64,000 nt of DNA from Metallyticus violacea. Taxonomy: Eukaryota > Arthropoda > Insecta > Mantodea > Metallyticidae. The stretch is from assembly GCA_030762175.1 (NCBI GenBank), contig CM060846.1, positions 182,130,541-182,194,540 on the forward strand. The letters run 5' to 3'. Position numbers and translations under genes: made by a program. The notes beneath the pieces are model-generated. The model saw nothing but the letters and a program-made list of their open reading frames with translations. It was not told the origin of the DNA and did not search any database. Shown piece after piece: positions 23,106 to 36,870 of the stretch (position 1 is its first letter; the number at the start of each line of letters is the position of its first letter).

Positions 23106-26100
23106 GGGGTAGTACTGCTAGTCGGCAGATCAAGTTTCGGATATTTAAAACTGCTCTCAATGTATTTTTGTGGTAATTTAATTGCAGTACTCAAAATTAG
23201 CAACAAGAAGGTAATTTCCTGCAATTTTACACTTTTCGGTATTATTCATACTTTCAAACCAAACACTTGAGGGTAGTTAAAATAGATGTTGATAATTTTC
23301 ATGCAACTGACGCACTAGTAGCACCTTGCAACATAGTTGCCATCCTTGAACATTCCCAAGAATGACCCAAACATATGGCTTGCTTCCTTTTTTTATAGAA
23401 TATTTTGTTTTTATTTTGCTCGTAATCACGACTATATTACAATTTCTCACTAATTATCTACCTTAATTTTTTCTTATTTAGTCCTTCAAAGATTCCTTTT
23501 TGGTTCTCACTCAACTTTCCCAGAGAAAAACAGATTGCTTGAACTAAGGATGGAATGAATGCGTTTTAGTGTAATTTTAGAAAGGGTGATTAATTTTGGT
23601 TCCTAAGCTCACACGTTTATTGGAATTTGGATTTCTACCTCACCAATCCCAAGAGGTTTGCTAGCCTGGAAAACAGTTTCTATAATTCCCTCTCCTTTCA
23701 GAGGATAAATACCTATTTGTTCAAAGTTCAAATATAATTATATTTCTGTGGGTTTCGTTCTTACATATTATCACTGAATATAGGAAGCAATACTCTCCTT
23801 GTGGGTCTATACTTTAAATATAATATGATCATGCATTTTTTTCCATCATGCTTCCTTGATAACATTTTGCATTCCAACGTCAGATCTGTAGCTTGAAAAG
23901 GTCACACACCTATAAACTTTTCATCACTAAATGAAAGCATTTCAGGTGAAAGCTAATGTACATGGAAGCATCACAAGCCTTGCTGCATAAATGAACTGCA
24001 CAATGTGTTTCACAAACTCCAAGAACAGTTAAGAATTTATGAAGTCATATATCATCCTTGAATATGATAGAGAAGGATGAAATCTCCAGTAGTATTATGA
24101 CCAAAACTGTTGCTTTGGCTTCTATTTAATTGGATTGTTTGGGACGGAGCAGGGTACTTCGGCACTTCAGCCTTTCTTGCGGGTTTTCCCTTAAAGTTAT
24201 CTGCTGGAAAATGCTTTTGATGCCCTTTGGGCTTGAATATTTTTAATTTTTGGTGCAAAATTAGAATCATTCTCATCAAAGTTTCATATTCGTTCGAGTC
24301 GGTCTAAAAGTTTTAAAGCCATCTGCTAAATCTAAGTAACCATTTTAACCGACGTTTTCTTTAGTAGATCTATTTGTTCGATTTTAGACTAGTTTTGACA
24401 GTCTCACTAGAAAAAACCAACACGATTCTCAAGAGTAAGCTCCAATCTTATTTTTTCTATTTTAGTTTATTTTTATTTTTTATTTTTTATGTTCCATACT
24501 TTCTTTATTTATTTTCTTGTAATTTTCATCTTATTCAGTTGCATTTAAGTAAAGCCACAGTATTTCAGTTATATTCAAAACTATGCTAAAGGTTCTTCTT
24601 CTTGTTTTATGAGGGTAATAGATTTTTCCAATACCTTATTAACATTTGGCATTTTCTGAACAGATAGAAGCATCCAGCCATTCTGCGGAGTAATTTATAC
24701 AATTCTGAATGACTTAGAAAACTTACCTGATCTCTTTAAGACAAAACCAATGCCTCTAGCATATACTTTATGTTGCACTTTTCTTATAATTAATTCTTTA
24801 GTTTTCTGGCATTTGCAATAAGCAAAACTTATAATAGTGGCATACATATTGTAAATATACTAATGACTACTTGTTATTTTGAGATATTTTAATTATACCG
24901 ATAACTATTTATATTTTTTCCATCAGAGAATGTTGTTCTAGCAATACTCAGAACAAATGGTCATGTAAACGCCATAAATGACATTCTCTCTCCTAATAAA
25001 ATAATGATGGTACTTATTATATTAACCGTTTGAATTAAGGAGCACACAGAAAAATACATCTTTTCCACAAGAAAATTAGATGTCTTCATGAGTGCACCCG
25101 CTGCTTAAAGTATTAGAACTCAAGGAGAAGAAATGAAAAATAATTCTGTTGTAGCCAGAAGAAGTCTGTCATACTAGTAGTGTATATCTTTGTTATTGCT
25201 CCAAATATAAAAATGTAAAAAACGTTTATAGAAGTTAAATGTAAAGCAAAATCCTATACAATACTAAAAGAGTACATGCTACTCATTAAACCTGAAAGTA
25301 TCATGTTAAGTTAAGAATGAAAATACTATGCACAAGTAGCTGTCTAGTTTGGATATTGTGATTTTGCGCTGCATCGCTAACAGATTGGCTGTAGCATACA
25401 TACCTATATTTAAGTATAAACAATATAATTTTGTTATTTCTGAACCTACACATTTTGAGAACAATTTTTAATCAGCGTATACTATAGAGACACCTTTTGT
25501 TGTAGTGTACTTAATATTTCTGAAAATTTAAATACTCTATATTTAAAAATTATTTCAATGCAAAAGAGGTTGGCATACTTTTCAATCAGAACAAATGAAA
25601 ACCAAGAGAAACATTGAACATAAAGCTATTTTAGGATATATAGGGCTATTGGCTAGCACGTTTTCCTCCTCCAGGAAGTGAATGGTGCCTTTATAATTCT
25701 TTTCGCTGCAAAATCGGTGCGCTGCATATTTATTTCAATTCTTTGCACAAATAAATGTGTAAAAGAAATAAGTAAAAATGTACTCGATATGACATGGTAA
25801 GGTGGAGTGGAGAGGGTTGTGAGGAACAGCAGAGTTTTACGGGAATAAAAATCGGAAACTGTGGCTGAGTGTAACGGGATCAGAGCTATGTGGAGGATGG
25901 GAAAGGGGAAGTAAAGATTGATGAGATATGTTTGTGGTAGAATCCGACAGGATAACTCCATTTCTTGTCGCGGTACGCAACATCAACCAAGTCGCACTGA
26001 TGTATTGCCATTTGCACTAGTTCACTTTTGCTGTCCGGCGTGAGTTTCGCCCTTCACGTCTGTTTCTCTCATGTAGTCCATGTATCTATTGTATTTACAC

Positions 26101-27060
26101 AATCTGCCTTTAACACCCCCATACCTCAGAACATAAGACAATTTTAAGATATAATTGGAAAACCATTCTTTACAGCCCTATATAAAGGGGAGATAGAAAT
26201 GTTTGATAAATGGATTGGCGATAACATTATTACTTGGAAGGAATTTGAATGTCCAGGTTTTATTTCCCTAAACACCAGCTTGAGATGTGTTATTAAAACC
26301 CATTGATACAGACCCCTTAACCATTTATACACTCATATTACACGAATAAGAAATTATGGAACAGAAAATGTCGTTAATTGCTTAATATAGCTATTATTAA
26401 ACACAATCAAGTGTACCGTTTGGCTTCCGCAAAACACTTTTTGAATAATAATCATGCTATGTACCAGAAAATTGGAATATGTATAACAAATGACTATTGT
26501 GTTCACTGTTTTAGTGATGGTGAAATCACTGGAGGTAAAGGACTTCTTTCCTATGGGAGATATCTGGATGGACAATTTCGAGTAGCCACTTTGGAAAATA
26601 TCCTCATGACTGTCTTACTGCATCCTACAGAGAATATTTCTACTCCTTTCTGTCCTTTGCCCATGATGACCACTTCCTGCCAAAATGGATTTTAATTGTC
26701 GATTTATTACTTCCTCTCCCGTTCTAATTTCCTGGGAACGGTACATTACAAAGTCTTATTCAAGTTGTATAAGGTAATTACAACGCGTAGCAGCATTAAG
26801 ACAAAAAAAATCTCTACGTTTTAATTCATTTGTTTATTGTTCATCCCGGTGGTGGACAATAAACCATACATGCTAATACTGTTCTTGTAAAAATCAAAAT
26901 ACACATATATACACGTATGCATACTACATACATACTGATTTACATGCATACACACATACATACAAACACGTTGATATATTTATATCACACGTTTTCTATG
27001 AGTAATTATATATATATATATATATACAAACATGAATAGAACCTTACTCATGAACCTCTT
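23106..27060. other. Long AT-rich intergenic stretch
   Basis: About 4 kb without any recognised gene, SINE or LINE domain. Open frames here (for example 24,052-24,279 minus, 25,653-25,961 minus, 26,378-26,695 plus) have no motif I know. An AC/AT-rich low-complexity tract with CATACATAC units and a short (TA)n run lies at about 26,900-27,030. Confidence 0.5.
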
Positions 27061-27079
27061 TCTCTTTACTCCTCACCTC

Positions 27080-27985
27080 CCCAACTCCCCCTCTTCTCCA
27101 TAGCCATTAACCTTCTTTGTTTGATCTTCCCTAGAAATATTCCCGAATTGTGTGCCAACACTTCCCGGCAGATGTTCAAATTTCTATTGAAATTTGGAAA
27201 TTGTGGTGGTAAATGCTCATTTCTTAAAATATCCGTTTCCTTACATTCTGCCAGAATATATCTCCTGGTATCATTTTCTCTGCACAGGGGGCAAGTTCTT
27301 TCCCCGAGAGCATTAACTGTTTCATTTCCTTTCCAAGCCGCTAATCTGAGCCATGAAAGATCACTTCTTTATTCCCTCCCAAAGACATCTAGATAATCCT
27401 TCCTCTCCTACAACTAATCTATTTGAACCTGAGGTTAAGCGATACATATACAAACCTCATACAAACTTCTCAAAAATTTTTGATTCCAGTATAATTCATA
27501 ACTAGAGCTCAATTGTTCTTATTCTTAAATTCACACTTTCATTGAAGATACCAAGATCTTTAAGAACCCTACAATTTGCTGTACACCTCTATACTTGTAG
27601 CAGCCGTTTTAGAAACTGCGTTTGTAATTTATTTTATTCTTCGGTGTTTTTCCACCCCCAGATTTCGGCTCCGTACGTCATAATTGACTTCACAACCGCC
27701 CTGTGCACCATATCCATTGTTGTGTTTCCAGTATTTTTACCAAAATATTTAATTCCTCTATATTTTGAATTATGCACTTGCACTGTGTGTTTTCTATGTG
27801 TTTTGCCCAACTCCGTTCGTAGCTGCAGAGATTGCCAAATATGTGAATTTCTTCACATTTTCTAATGCCTAACCTGCATACTCCCACCACTCTTTACTGC
27901 TGTACAGCGCCACCGTTCTTGAACTTCATTGTTTTGGTCTTCTCCTCATTAACCGCTTATCTATTATATAAGCTATACTTTCAAC
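27080..27985 (-). pseudogene. Non-LTR retrotransposon ORF2 fragment (post-RT thumb and C-terminal finger)
   Basis: Minus-strand translation in shifting frames gives the tail of a LINE RT. EEKTKTMKF is followed by a SYERSWAKHIENTQ segment (about 27,780-27,830), then SIMTYGAEIWG near 27,660-27,690, a TANCRVLKDLGIF-like stretch near 27,560, and finally ERTCPLCRENDTRRYILAEC near 27,260-27,310, a CxxC-x-H/Y-C C-terminal finger. The catalytic RT core is absent. Several stops and frame changes show it is old. It belongs to neither of the two better preserved elements here; the exact clade cannot be assigned by eye. Confidence 0.65.
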
Positions 27986-29068
27986 GTAGGTATTGACCAG
28001 TTCATAAATGAGAAGCGTCTTCTTCAATGATATATGTTGAGATGGACATATTACGAAAAGCGTATTATTCTTAATAATTCTAGACTGACTGTAATTTATA
28101 TTTCATAATCTCACATATTATCATTAGTAGCCATGAAAAAATAAAAGCTCATTTTGGTTAAACATGGGAAAAACAAATAAACTACCTTTGACAAAGTAAA
28201 ATATTACAACAAAGGTACGCTTATTTACTGTCCTGTGTCCCAGAGCTACTTGACATGAAAATTTATAATATTAATATTTTACATTTTAAGTATTTCCTAC
28301 TACAAATAGCATTATAGCATTGTCTTTTATATATTTCCAGATAAGTTAACGCTTCATAAGATAACACTTTTAAAGAAATATTGTTAGTTACTTCGACGTT
28401 ACTCTTCCATATTGGTAATTAAATTTTTAGGTTTGCATGATCGGAAATAAAATAATAATGACAAAAAAAAATTAAAGAGCAATCTATTGATTGGATTCAA
28501 TCTGCTATAGACGATATTTTTCTAAGACATTCTTAATGTGTTAATGATTAGTGATCACAAAATAAACCAAAAATGTACTATTTTTGAAAGTTTTCTTCAA
28601 ATGCTCACTCGATTAGAGTCACGCATTCTAAATCAATTTTTATGGTTTTTTATTATAATTTCTTTTCTTTAAATGTGTAACGGTCATCTAAATACCAGTT
28701 TACTGCTTGTGATTTGTGCTAAATATTACCTTTATTAACTTATCTAAAATAATTACATATTTAATGCAATCACAATATTATATAAATAAATGCAATACTT
28801 TATCAACATTTTGTGCTTAATAATATCTTTAAAAACAGCACATCTTTACATACATTAATCCTTCGGTTTACATAAGGGGATTATATAGTGGCCACTTAAT
28901 TGAAAGTATTAAGACTGGGCAGTTAACCTGAATATGAAACACTATAATTGGCCTTCCTATTCTCACTTTCCCTCTAGTGTTATCGGTAAAAGAGATATTT
29001 GTTATTGGTATTTATATATTTGGAAATAATAATGTTTTAAAATGTATTTCCGAACTGAAGGGGCTGGA
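27986..29068. other. AT-rich intergenic sequence
   Basis: No supported feature. Confidence 0.5.
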
Positions 29069-29075
29069 AGATTAA

Positions 29076-29086
29076 AGTAGTAGTAA

Positions 29087-29141
<55 letters not shown>

Positions 29142-29191
29142 TGTTGTAGTAGTAGTTGTAGTAGTAGTAGTAGTAGTAGCAGCAGTAGTAA

Positions 29192-29223
<32 letters not shown>

Positions 29224-29276
29224 TCAGTAGTAGCAGCAGTAGTAGTATCAGTAGTAGTAGTAGTAGTAGTAGTATC

Positions 29277-29332
<56 letters not shown>

Positions 29333-29334
29333 AA
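29076..29334. repeat. (AGT)n microsatellite, about 260 bp, imperfect
   Basis: Nearly continuous TAG/AGT triplets with scattered interruptions (TAA, TTG, CAG, ATC). Long frames here encode only poly-Thr or poly-Leu on the minus strand and are artefacts of the repeat. Confidence 0.95.
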
Positions 29335-29579
29335 ATAGAAGCAATATGTAGACATAGTAAATGTACATAAGTTAAATTGTTTGCATAGATCACAAAAATG
29401 TACATTGTGAAACAAACAATTATAAGTATGTGTAACTATGAAAAACAGTTAAAGTGTTACACTTCAACTAAAGGATTTAGACTAGGAATAAATGATTAAG
29501 TGCCTATACACAGTCCTAAGGTTAATATAACAAAATATGCAGTTTTTAACACGCAATGATACAATGCGTAACACAAGAT

Positions 29580-29850
29580 TTTAATAGTGTTTAACGCCCT
29601 TTTTTACTACTGAGGCACCCCAGGCGGTAGACACTGATGATATATGAGATGAAATATATTGGGAAACGGTTTTTTAAAGAAGGAAACGTTTCAGGCCTAA
29701 GTTTAGGGTAGCTCCCCGACATTTGCCATTTATGAGGACTGAGGCAAACCTGGAAAAACACTGTCAGGTAGGACGGTCCTAGTGGGAATCGAACTCCAGA
29801 CCCCCACTCACGATTCCGCGCCTTAAAGACCTTGGCCGCTCATGGCGGTA
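29580..29850 (-). repeat. SINE2 copy with perfect TSD
   Basis: Minus-strand tRNA-like head at the high-coordinate end (GCGGAATCGTGAGTGGGGG region), and 3' end TAGTGTTTAACGCCC at the low-coordinate end. Flanked by identical TAACACAAGAT duplications at 29,569-29,579 and 29,851-29,861. Confidence 0.85.
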
Positions 29851-30039
29851 TAACACAAGATGATAATATTTACTTTAGTTACAATATTTATAGGGAAAAA
29901 TTTATAATAAACATTTTGGTGATTGTGAAAATGATCATTTGCAGAATTTTACATTTAACAACTGAAACTTAAGATTAGCGATAGAATAGCTTCAATAGAT
30001 ACCTATTTGAAGACAATAACATTATGGAGGGAGAGTAAC

Positions 30040-30335
30040 AGTATTTCTGTTTGCCAGAACTTCACAATTTCTTTAAATACTCATCCGGTCCCAAAATGGT
30101 ATCATCTATAAGAAAACGCTTAAGCGCCTTTTTAAAAGAATTTTCAGATTTCTAATAGCAGATGTTCATTGCAAGAGAATTAAATATGTTTGAAGTAATG
30201 TAGTACGGGGAAAATAAAAGTGTAAAGTTTGAAATAGCTATGACATGATTATTTCGGGTATCGTTCGAATGAAAGGCAATTTCTTTTGAACTGGGCAATG
30301 TAATTATATGCATATAAGAAACACTCTAATATTAT
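30040..30335 (-). pseudogene. C-terminal tail of a CR1/Jockey-type LINE ORF2
   Basis: Minus-strand translation reads a typical LINE ORF2 end. HSNDTRNNHVIAISNF (about 30,235-30,282) is followed by LLFSPYYITSNIFNSLAMN and then SFKKALKRFLIDD (about 30,105-30,143). In such proteins this region ends with a HxHxTRxx block, a YNxLP-type block and an FKxxLKxFLL block. One stop is visible between the parts. The RT domain itself is not found at higher coordinates, so only the 3' tail survives. This is a third LINE lineage, distinct from the R1-like and I/Nimb-like elements. Confidence 0.55.
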
Positions 30336-31214
30336 CATACAAGCAATTAAGATAGAATAATTTTTAAAATATATATAACTATCTTTTTTTATGAAAAATT
30401 TATTGATCAATTTTGATCTGTTGCACCCCTAAATATTATATTGTAATTAATTCTAGAAAAAACTTGATTAATTTATTTATTACGATGCTGAGACAATGCA
30501 CAGATCAGATGAGCAGAGCTTGACATATGAATTGCAAGGTTATTGACATGAATTTTGAAGCTGGAGAAAGAACTGGCAGTCAAACAAAGGATCTATATTA
30601 ATTAAAAGAATATTTTCATATATAATTCATCAATCAAAAATTATATACATATATATTATTTAGAACTCTCAGTTCACAAGAAAACTCTCATGGCGATTGT
30701 ATTTTACTCTACAAGGGCTGCAAATGTTTAAATGTAATTGAACTGGGTATTTCAAATTACACCTTTGCAATGTTTCCTTTTAGAACTACAAGGGTTTTGA
30801 AATACCTTAAATTGACGCAAAGAACATGTCAATTTAAAGAAGAAATCCTGCCTTTTACAATGGTATATGAATCATGAGAAAATGTTATTCATTTTTTGAA
30901 TCTAGAACGTTACTCATCTGTAAAACCCATGCAAATTGTGTATATCATATTAAGGAATGTGGAGATTGCTCTGTCATAAAATAATGCACAAGTAATTTGT
31001 TTCCAACATTTTTTTATTAAATCCATGTCTGATTCTATTTCCATTATATATTCGTTAATGGATATTTGTAATATCATAGTGCAAGCCATTTGCATTAAAA
31101 CGGTCGCAAATTAGTAGTTTTCTCTTTTATCCACATTAACTTCTACCCAATAATATAATTACGTTAGTAATTCAGTTTTATGCAGCTCTATTTTAAATGT
31201 GCTTTTAGTCACAT
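30336..31214. other. AT-rich intergenic sequence
   Basis: No supported feature. Possibly the eroded upstream part of the LINE fragment at 30.0-30.3 kb, but no motif can be read. Confidence 0.4.
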
Positions 31215-31490
31215 AGACAAAGATGATACAGATAGCTAAGGTATAGTTGCTTGAACGGGAGTTTTGCCGTTCGAATCCTAACAGGACCTATATCCCTCAT
31301 TGAGGATTTTCCATGATTTCCTCACTACTCATAACGAGTAAATGCCGGGAAGTTTACCTAAAGAAGCCTGGAACGCTTTCTTCATAAAACTAGCTTTCCC
31401 AATTTATCATTTCATTTCACGAATCACCAGAGTCCTTCGTCTGTGACAGCACAGTGGTAAAGATGAGCGTTATACATATTAAAAACGTTT
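31215..31490 (+). repeat. SINE2-like copy, old and diverged
   Basis: Plus-strand order: degenerate tRNA-like head with a box B of the form GTTCGAATCCTA near 31,271, TTTTCCATGATTTCCTCA, AAATGCCGG, GCCTGGAACGCTTTC, TTTATCATTTCATTTCACG, and a 3' end GTGGTAAAGATGAGCGTTATAC. Each has a counterpart in the better copies of the family. Confidence 0.65.
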
Positions 31491-33214
31491 GTTAGGTTAT
31501 ATTATCTAAACGAGACGTTCTGACCTAGCGATCCCGTGATTAAAATAGGTGTTCTTGTCGTGGTTGTAAAATAAAGTTCGCCGGCATTCGTGAGCGTTGT
31601 TGTTTCCGAAGTTTATAATATTCTAAGCGTGTTTCCCTAGCTTATATTTAAAATGAGATAAATCTCGTTATGTTTTAACTTTCCATACCAATTTTGTAAA
31701 TGTAGTTAAATTCTGAACGCAGAAAGATTCCAGTATTAAGTGTTCACGCCCTTCTGAAGGTTTTGTTTGTGAAATGGTAAGTGAGCCAGAAAGCCAAGCC
31801 ATGGAGGTCTCCAAACACTACTTCCGTTGACTGTGCAGAAAATTACGTTGATTAGTAGTTTTGAAGCAATGGAAAGAGAGGTATAGTCTCCATTTTGACT
31901 GAATGTCGATTTTATGACGTTCGCTTCGAAATATTCCTATGTGAGGAAAGCACTTATATTTTCTACACATCTATGCCAGAATATCTGAATCCCAGAAAAT
32001 TTAATGCAACACGCGCAGACGCAAAACAATATTCATTATATTAAATATTTTATTGTCCCGCATATAGCAATATTTGGAAATGTAAAGAACTTTCCCATAA
32101 ATTTGGTCACGCAGAAATACAAAATATTTTCTTTTGGATAAGTTAATAAAATGTGATTTTTCGAGAATTTTTTCAAAACAAGGAATATTCATTCACCTGA
32201 AAAAATAACGTCTGTGTAGGGGAAGAGTATTTTCTTGCACGAGACAATCAGATATATAAACAAAATGATACTTCTTTCTTAGCTGAGCTGTCATTTTTCG
32301 TTTCTCTTAAAACCGTATTTTATGCTTGTTTCCTTATAGAATAATTTTTACACGTAAACATAGCAGACATAAGTCAGCTTCTCCGTTACCGTCTTCATCG
32401 ATACAAACTTCAACAAAAATACTGACAAAAAGAAAAAGATATACTCTTTTCAAGATGATTTGGACTGAGAATTTGTGGTGGTAAATAATGACGATGATAC
32501 ACATATGATTTGTGCTTTGTGTTATGCATGTTTATTGGGTTTCAAAAAATGCGAATAATCCAAAGCATTATAATAGCCGCAATAGGACTTTGGTTGCTGA
32601 ATATTGCACGGGTCAGATGTGAGGTTGTATAAAATTCAGGAGTTAAGATTTAAACAGAAAAAAAAACATTGTCTCTCAGGACAGTGGGTAATTGTAAAGG
32701 TCAAAATTTACATTTGGTTTAAAGCTTAAAAATTAGATACTCTTAAATTTTGGAGATTTGTTCCTAGGGACTTTAATTAGGACATAAAAACATAAGATAG
32801 ACGGGCCTCACTTTCCGGACAACATAACTGTAACTTTATACCATTATACACTTATTAATTTCTAAATCTTGGTACAGAAGGCAGGTTGTTTTGCAAAGGC
32901 AAACGTGTCTTTTGGCTTCATATTTCGGTGCGGATTTCTAGCAAGTTTACAGGGATTTTACTGAAGATGACAATAGTTAAGGCAGTCTAAATGCAAAATG
33001 GTATATTTAGACTACATCCGGTCATGCAAACCATCAGGTGCAACCTTTGGTTAGACCTATAATGCGATATCACTATCGATATCAAGTTATGTAACGGTTT
33101 GTACTCGTAGTAGCGAGCTATTGCATATTTATTTAATTTTTTCTGACATAATGGTCCAATCATTTCTGTTGACGAGATGTTTATTTTGCAGAGGATAGGG
33201 CTTAGAGAACAATG
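31491..33214. other. Intergenic sequence
   Basis: No gene or known repeat is recognised. Confidence 0.5.
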
Positions 33215-33674
33215 ATGGTCATTATTTTATTGATTATACAAAATATAATTACAATATTTTGTGAATTTTATACTTATAATTTAACAAAATACTATTTACA
33301 AAATGGGTGAATTTGCTTTCCTACCGACTTTGGTAGGTAATCCGTGACAAAGATCAGGTAAGAACGGCTATTATTTTATTGATTATATAAAATATTAATT
33401 ACAAAATGACGGGAATTTATACATATATTATTACAAAGTATTAATTACAAAATAGCGATCATTGCTTCCTTATCGAATTTGGTAGGTAACCGGCTACAAA
33501 TATCACGCAAGTTGTGTCATTATTTTGTTGATTACACAAAATATTAATTAGAAAATATTGGGAATATTTTGCATATAATTATACAAAATATTAATTACAA
33601 AATGGAGGAAATTAAATGTTTGTTACATTCACACGTTTTACATTATATAATTATACAAAATATTATTTCAAAGT

Positions 33675-33965
33675 TGTGTGGCAGGCACACTTTCTAGGGC
33701 AAGTATACTTTTATGGGTATACGTTCGGTGGCAGGTATACTCTCACGGGGTGAGTACACTTTTATGGGTAATACGTATACGTTCAGTGACAAGCGTGCTT
33801 TCAAGAGCAAGTATACTTTCATGGGCAAGCATGCTTTCATCACCAACCATTTGGTGGCAAGCATACTTTCATGAGCAAGCATGCTTGTATAATTGAGCAC
33901 GTGTTTATGGGCCACCATACTTTCAGAGACAAGTATAGCACAAGCATACTTTCAGAGCCTTTATC
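33675..33965. repeat. Degenerate minisatellite, about 18-bp unit
   Basis: Repeated units of the type GGCAAGCATACTTTCATG with many substitutions. The reverse complement (TGAAAGTATGCTTGCC) forms the matching block at 42,740-43,025. Confidence 0.8.
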
Positions 33966-34145
33966 ACTAATGTGAATGGCTAAGTGGTGTCCATTATTTT
34001 AATGATTATACATATAAATACCCAAAATAGTGGAATTCTTGGTGCGAAGGAAAAAAGGGGGGAGGTAGACATGTTGTGGGGCGTAGTTGTAAACTATATT
34101 AACGATGGTATAAACAAATGTTAAAGTAAATGTTGCTTACACTGA

Positions 34146-34220
<75 letters not shown>
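34146..34220. repeat. (AAT)n microsatellite inside the left arm
   Basis: About 25 uninterrupted AAT triplets. The right arm has (ATT)n at the equivalent place (42,419-42,559). Confidence 0.95.
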
Positions 34221-34221
<1 letters not shown>

Positions 34222-36159
34222 TTGATAAACTCTGCAGAGCAAAATGCAAAATTGTGTAACCATTTGTTAATTTACTGTATAAAATATTTCTGGATAGATG
34301 TTTGGTGGAAAAAATATTTTAACGCTAGAATTAAGCTGATACGATGAAAAAGATTTTGTAAGTGATAAAATTAACGTTTAATAATATGATGATTTACCTT
34401 AAATTAGAGGGTGATCCGGGCGCCTAGCACGAGTAATGGCCCGTTCCGCAGTACTGTTAACACAGTAACAAAGTCAGAGTTGTGCGAGACTTCAGGAAGT
34501 TAGCATAAAGCGTCGCGGATCATGCATCCTGCTCCACTAATGTCACAGTAGTGGTGCTTTGAGGGGTGAAAACCTACCTGGTACTACTCGTGACGTCACT
34601 AAGGGAGAGAGGGCATTTGCAGGCGTTCTAGGGCTGTTGTAAATCTGCCGGAACCTGCACAAAACTAAGCTCGGATGTCATCAGCTTGAGGGAAAATTTA
34701 TACAGGTGCTATGGCGCCACGGTGTTGCAAACTTGAGGACATGCATAGTTTCTTTTGGAAATAAGGTATCGCATATCTTTGTGACGGTAGAAATTGCAGG
34801 TAAAAAGGAGGATCTTGAATTGCTGAACATCACTGAATAACATGTTGATAAATAAAAATGCACCTGTTAACGTAAAAGTATTGTATACAGTGTTTAACTT
34901 CATAAACAGAAGTTATGTTCCAATCAAACATATTTTCACCGCTCAACTGCTTTTTCATGAACAAAAGCAATGAAAATTACGTTATGCTGCAAAAATTAAA
35001 TTATGTTGCAGAAAGGTTGTATGTTGCAAAAAACAAGTTATGCTGTAAAATATGCTATGTTGTAAACAATTACATTTCAATGTTTACCTTCAGACAGGGA
35101 TTTCTTAGGTGCTACCTTTTATCTGAAAATGGATTGCGCCAATCCTTCACTCGTTTCTCTGCCTGAGGCGTGGTACGGCGGTCGGGGCCAGGCGCTTCCA
35201 ACATAAAAGTTATTATATTGCTACATTCTCACCTGTATAACTCCATTTATAAAAATATGCTTATGTATAAGTTGAAACAGTCTTAATTTTAATCGTATTT
35301 CATATTTACTTGTTCTTATTACTTCGTATCATCTTCGCCTACCTCATCATGCGAAATTATTTAGCTCAGAATTAACCTATTTGATGTGTTGAAAAGTTTA
35401 TTTAATTACTTCGGAGTCTACGTAAAACTTCAGTTATAAATAAGATCTAACACAATGAAACATTAGAAGAACATTTATTTTTGTTTTATTACTATAATTC
35501 AGTAAAACACATTTCAGCAAACACATCTGTTTGTTAAAATGTGTCCAATACAATGTTTAGCTTTGCCAAAATAGTTATGTATTTTAAAATAGTACTTTCA
35601 TTGCGGCATTTACTTTTGATAATCAAAGCGAATATTAGAAACAATAAACTGTATTACATTGCAAAAAAAGTTGTTACGTTCCAGAAAAATAATATTGAAA
35701 AAGTATGTTGCAAAGAAAAATTTTATGTACCAAAAGAGTGATTATGCTGCAAAAATAAAACTAAGTTGAAAAAAGTTTTAAATTGCAAAAAAGTTGCTAC
35801 AAAAAGTTATGTTCCCAACAAAGCTATGTTGCAAAAAACGTTATGTTGCAAAAAGTGTTTATGTTTCAAATAAATAAATTATGTTGCAAAACATTTATAC
35901 TACAAAAATTGAAATATGTTGCAAAATGGTTATGTTGAAAAAGGTTATTTTGCCAAAAAATTGTTATGTTGAAAAGGAAGATATGATTAAGTAGTTTATG
36001 TTGTAAAAATAAATATTTTCACTTAGCAGTTGACCTTATTGAACAAAAACCAGTATTGTAAACAAAAAAAATATTGAACATTGTAACACAATTCTGAGTT
36101 TCTATCTAATTTTGCACAGAATTATACAATGTTTAAAATATTGTTTTAGGTACCCTTTG

Positions 36160-36440
36160 AATTGATTTATTTACGAAATTTTCTTTAATATCACGGGTCA
36201 TCAGCGTCCCATTCAATTCAACGCGTGAAACGACCGATAAATTTTGTTTAGGTCTTTTCTTTCATAATTGAGCTTCTTTTAATTACCTTAACTCTACATG
36301 AGGCCTAGGTCTTTAATTTCCTTCCAAAGGAAACCATACTTCAGATTTTTACGCTGAATAAATCCGTTAACCCTGGCCGGGATTAAATCCCTGGTCTTCG
36401 TTTTACGAATCTATTGTTTACCACTAGACTTATAGGACAT
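36160..36440 (-). repeat. SINE1 copy, old and diverged
   Basis: The low-coordinate end shows GGGTCATCAGCGTCCCATTC and the CGTGAAACGACCGA motif. The body includes CCAAAGGAAACCATACTTC. The head region near 36,380-36,440 is degraded (box B reads GATTAAATCCC on the plus strand). It lies in the centre of the large inverted repeat. Confidence 0.75.
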
Positions 36441-36870
36441 ATTAATTACATATAATAAAGCATATAGGTGTATTAACATTCTCTAATGTCCACAGCTTGA
36501 ATGCAACCATTGAAAGTACGATGTGTGATCTCAATAATTAGAGAACGCAAAGCTTATAATTTTCACTTGTAAGTACTTCAGCTGAACATTCCAAACATAC
36601 ACTACTGCTGGCCATGAATAATGATACTGGTATTAAAAGATATTTACATAAAATAGTTGATGTTAGAAGTCTTGCATACATCCTTTTTCATTTGAAAATG
36701 GGTGTATATAACGGAAATATCTTTAAAGAAACAGCTGTCATTTCATACCAGTTATCTTCGTCGACGGTGGCGCTGTTAATTTTCTTAAACAATTTCTTCT
36801 TCAATCTTATAAGGTCGCAAATAAAAGCGTTTATAACCAGAAGGTTTTACATTTCACCCTGCAATACACC

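Larger units (their letters stand above)
33215..36036 (+). repeat. Left arm of a large inverted repeat made of minisatellite blocks
   Basis: Blocks in order: (a) about three units of period 149 bp opening with ATTATTTTATTGATTATA (33,219; 33,368; 33,517); (b) a degenerate minisatellite of roughly 18 bp around CAAGCATACTTTCATGGG (33,675-33,965); (c) a block with ATAAATACCCAAAATAGTGG and TTAACGATGGTATAAACAAA; (AAT)n at 34,146-34,220; (d) a block opening with GAGCAAAATGC; (e) a GC-richer block (34,430-34,730); (f) degenerate TGTTGCAAAAAGTTA-type repeats (34,900-35,080 and 35,640-35,990). The same blocks occur in reverse order and orientation at 40.2-43.26 kb. No transposase or other coding region was found in the arm. 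Confidence 0.8.

Noticed and set aside
29037..29405. Long poly-Thr and poly-Leu reading frames
   Set aside because: They are translations of the AGT microsatellite.
33675..33965. Regularly spaced short repeats that might suggest a CRISPR array
   Set aside because: Units are contiguous, degenerate and of variable length without unique spacers, and the context is an arthropod genome; it is a minisatellite.
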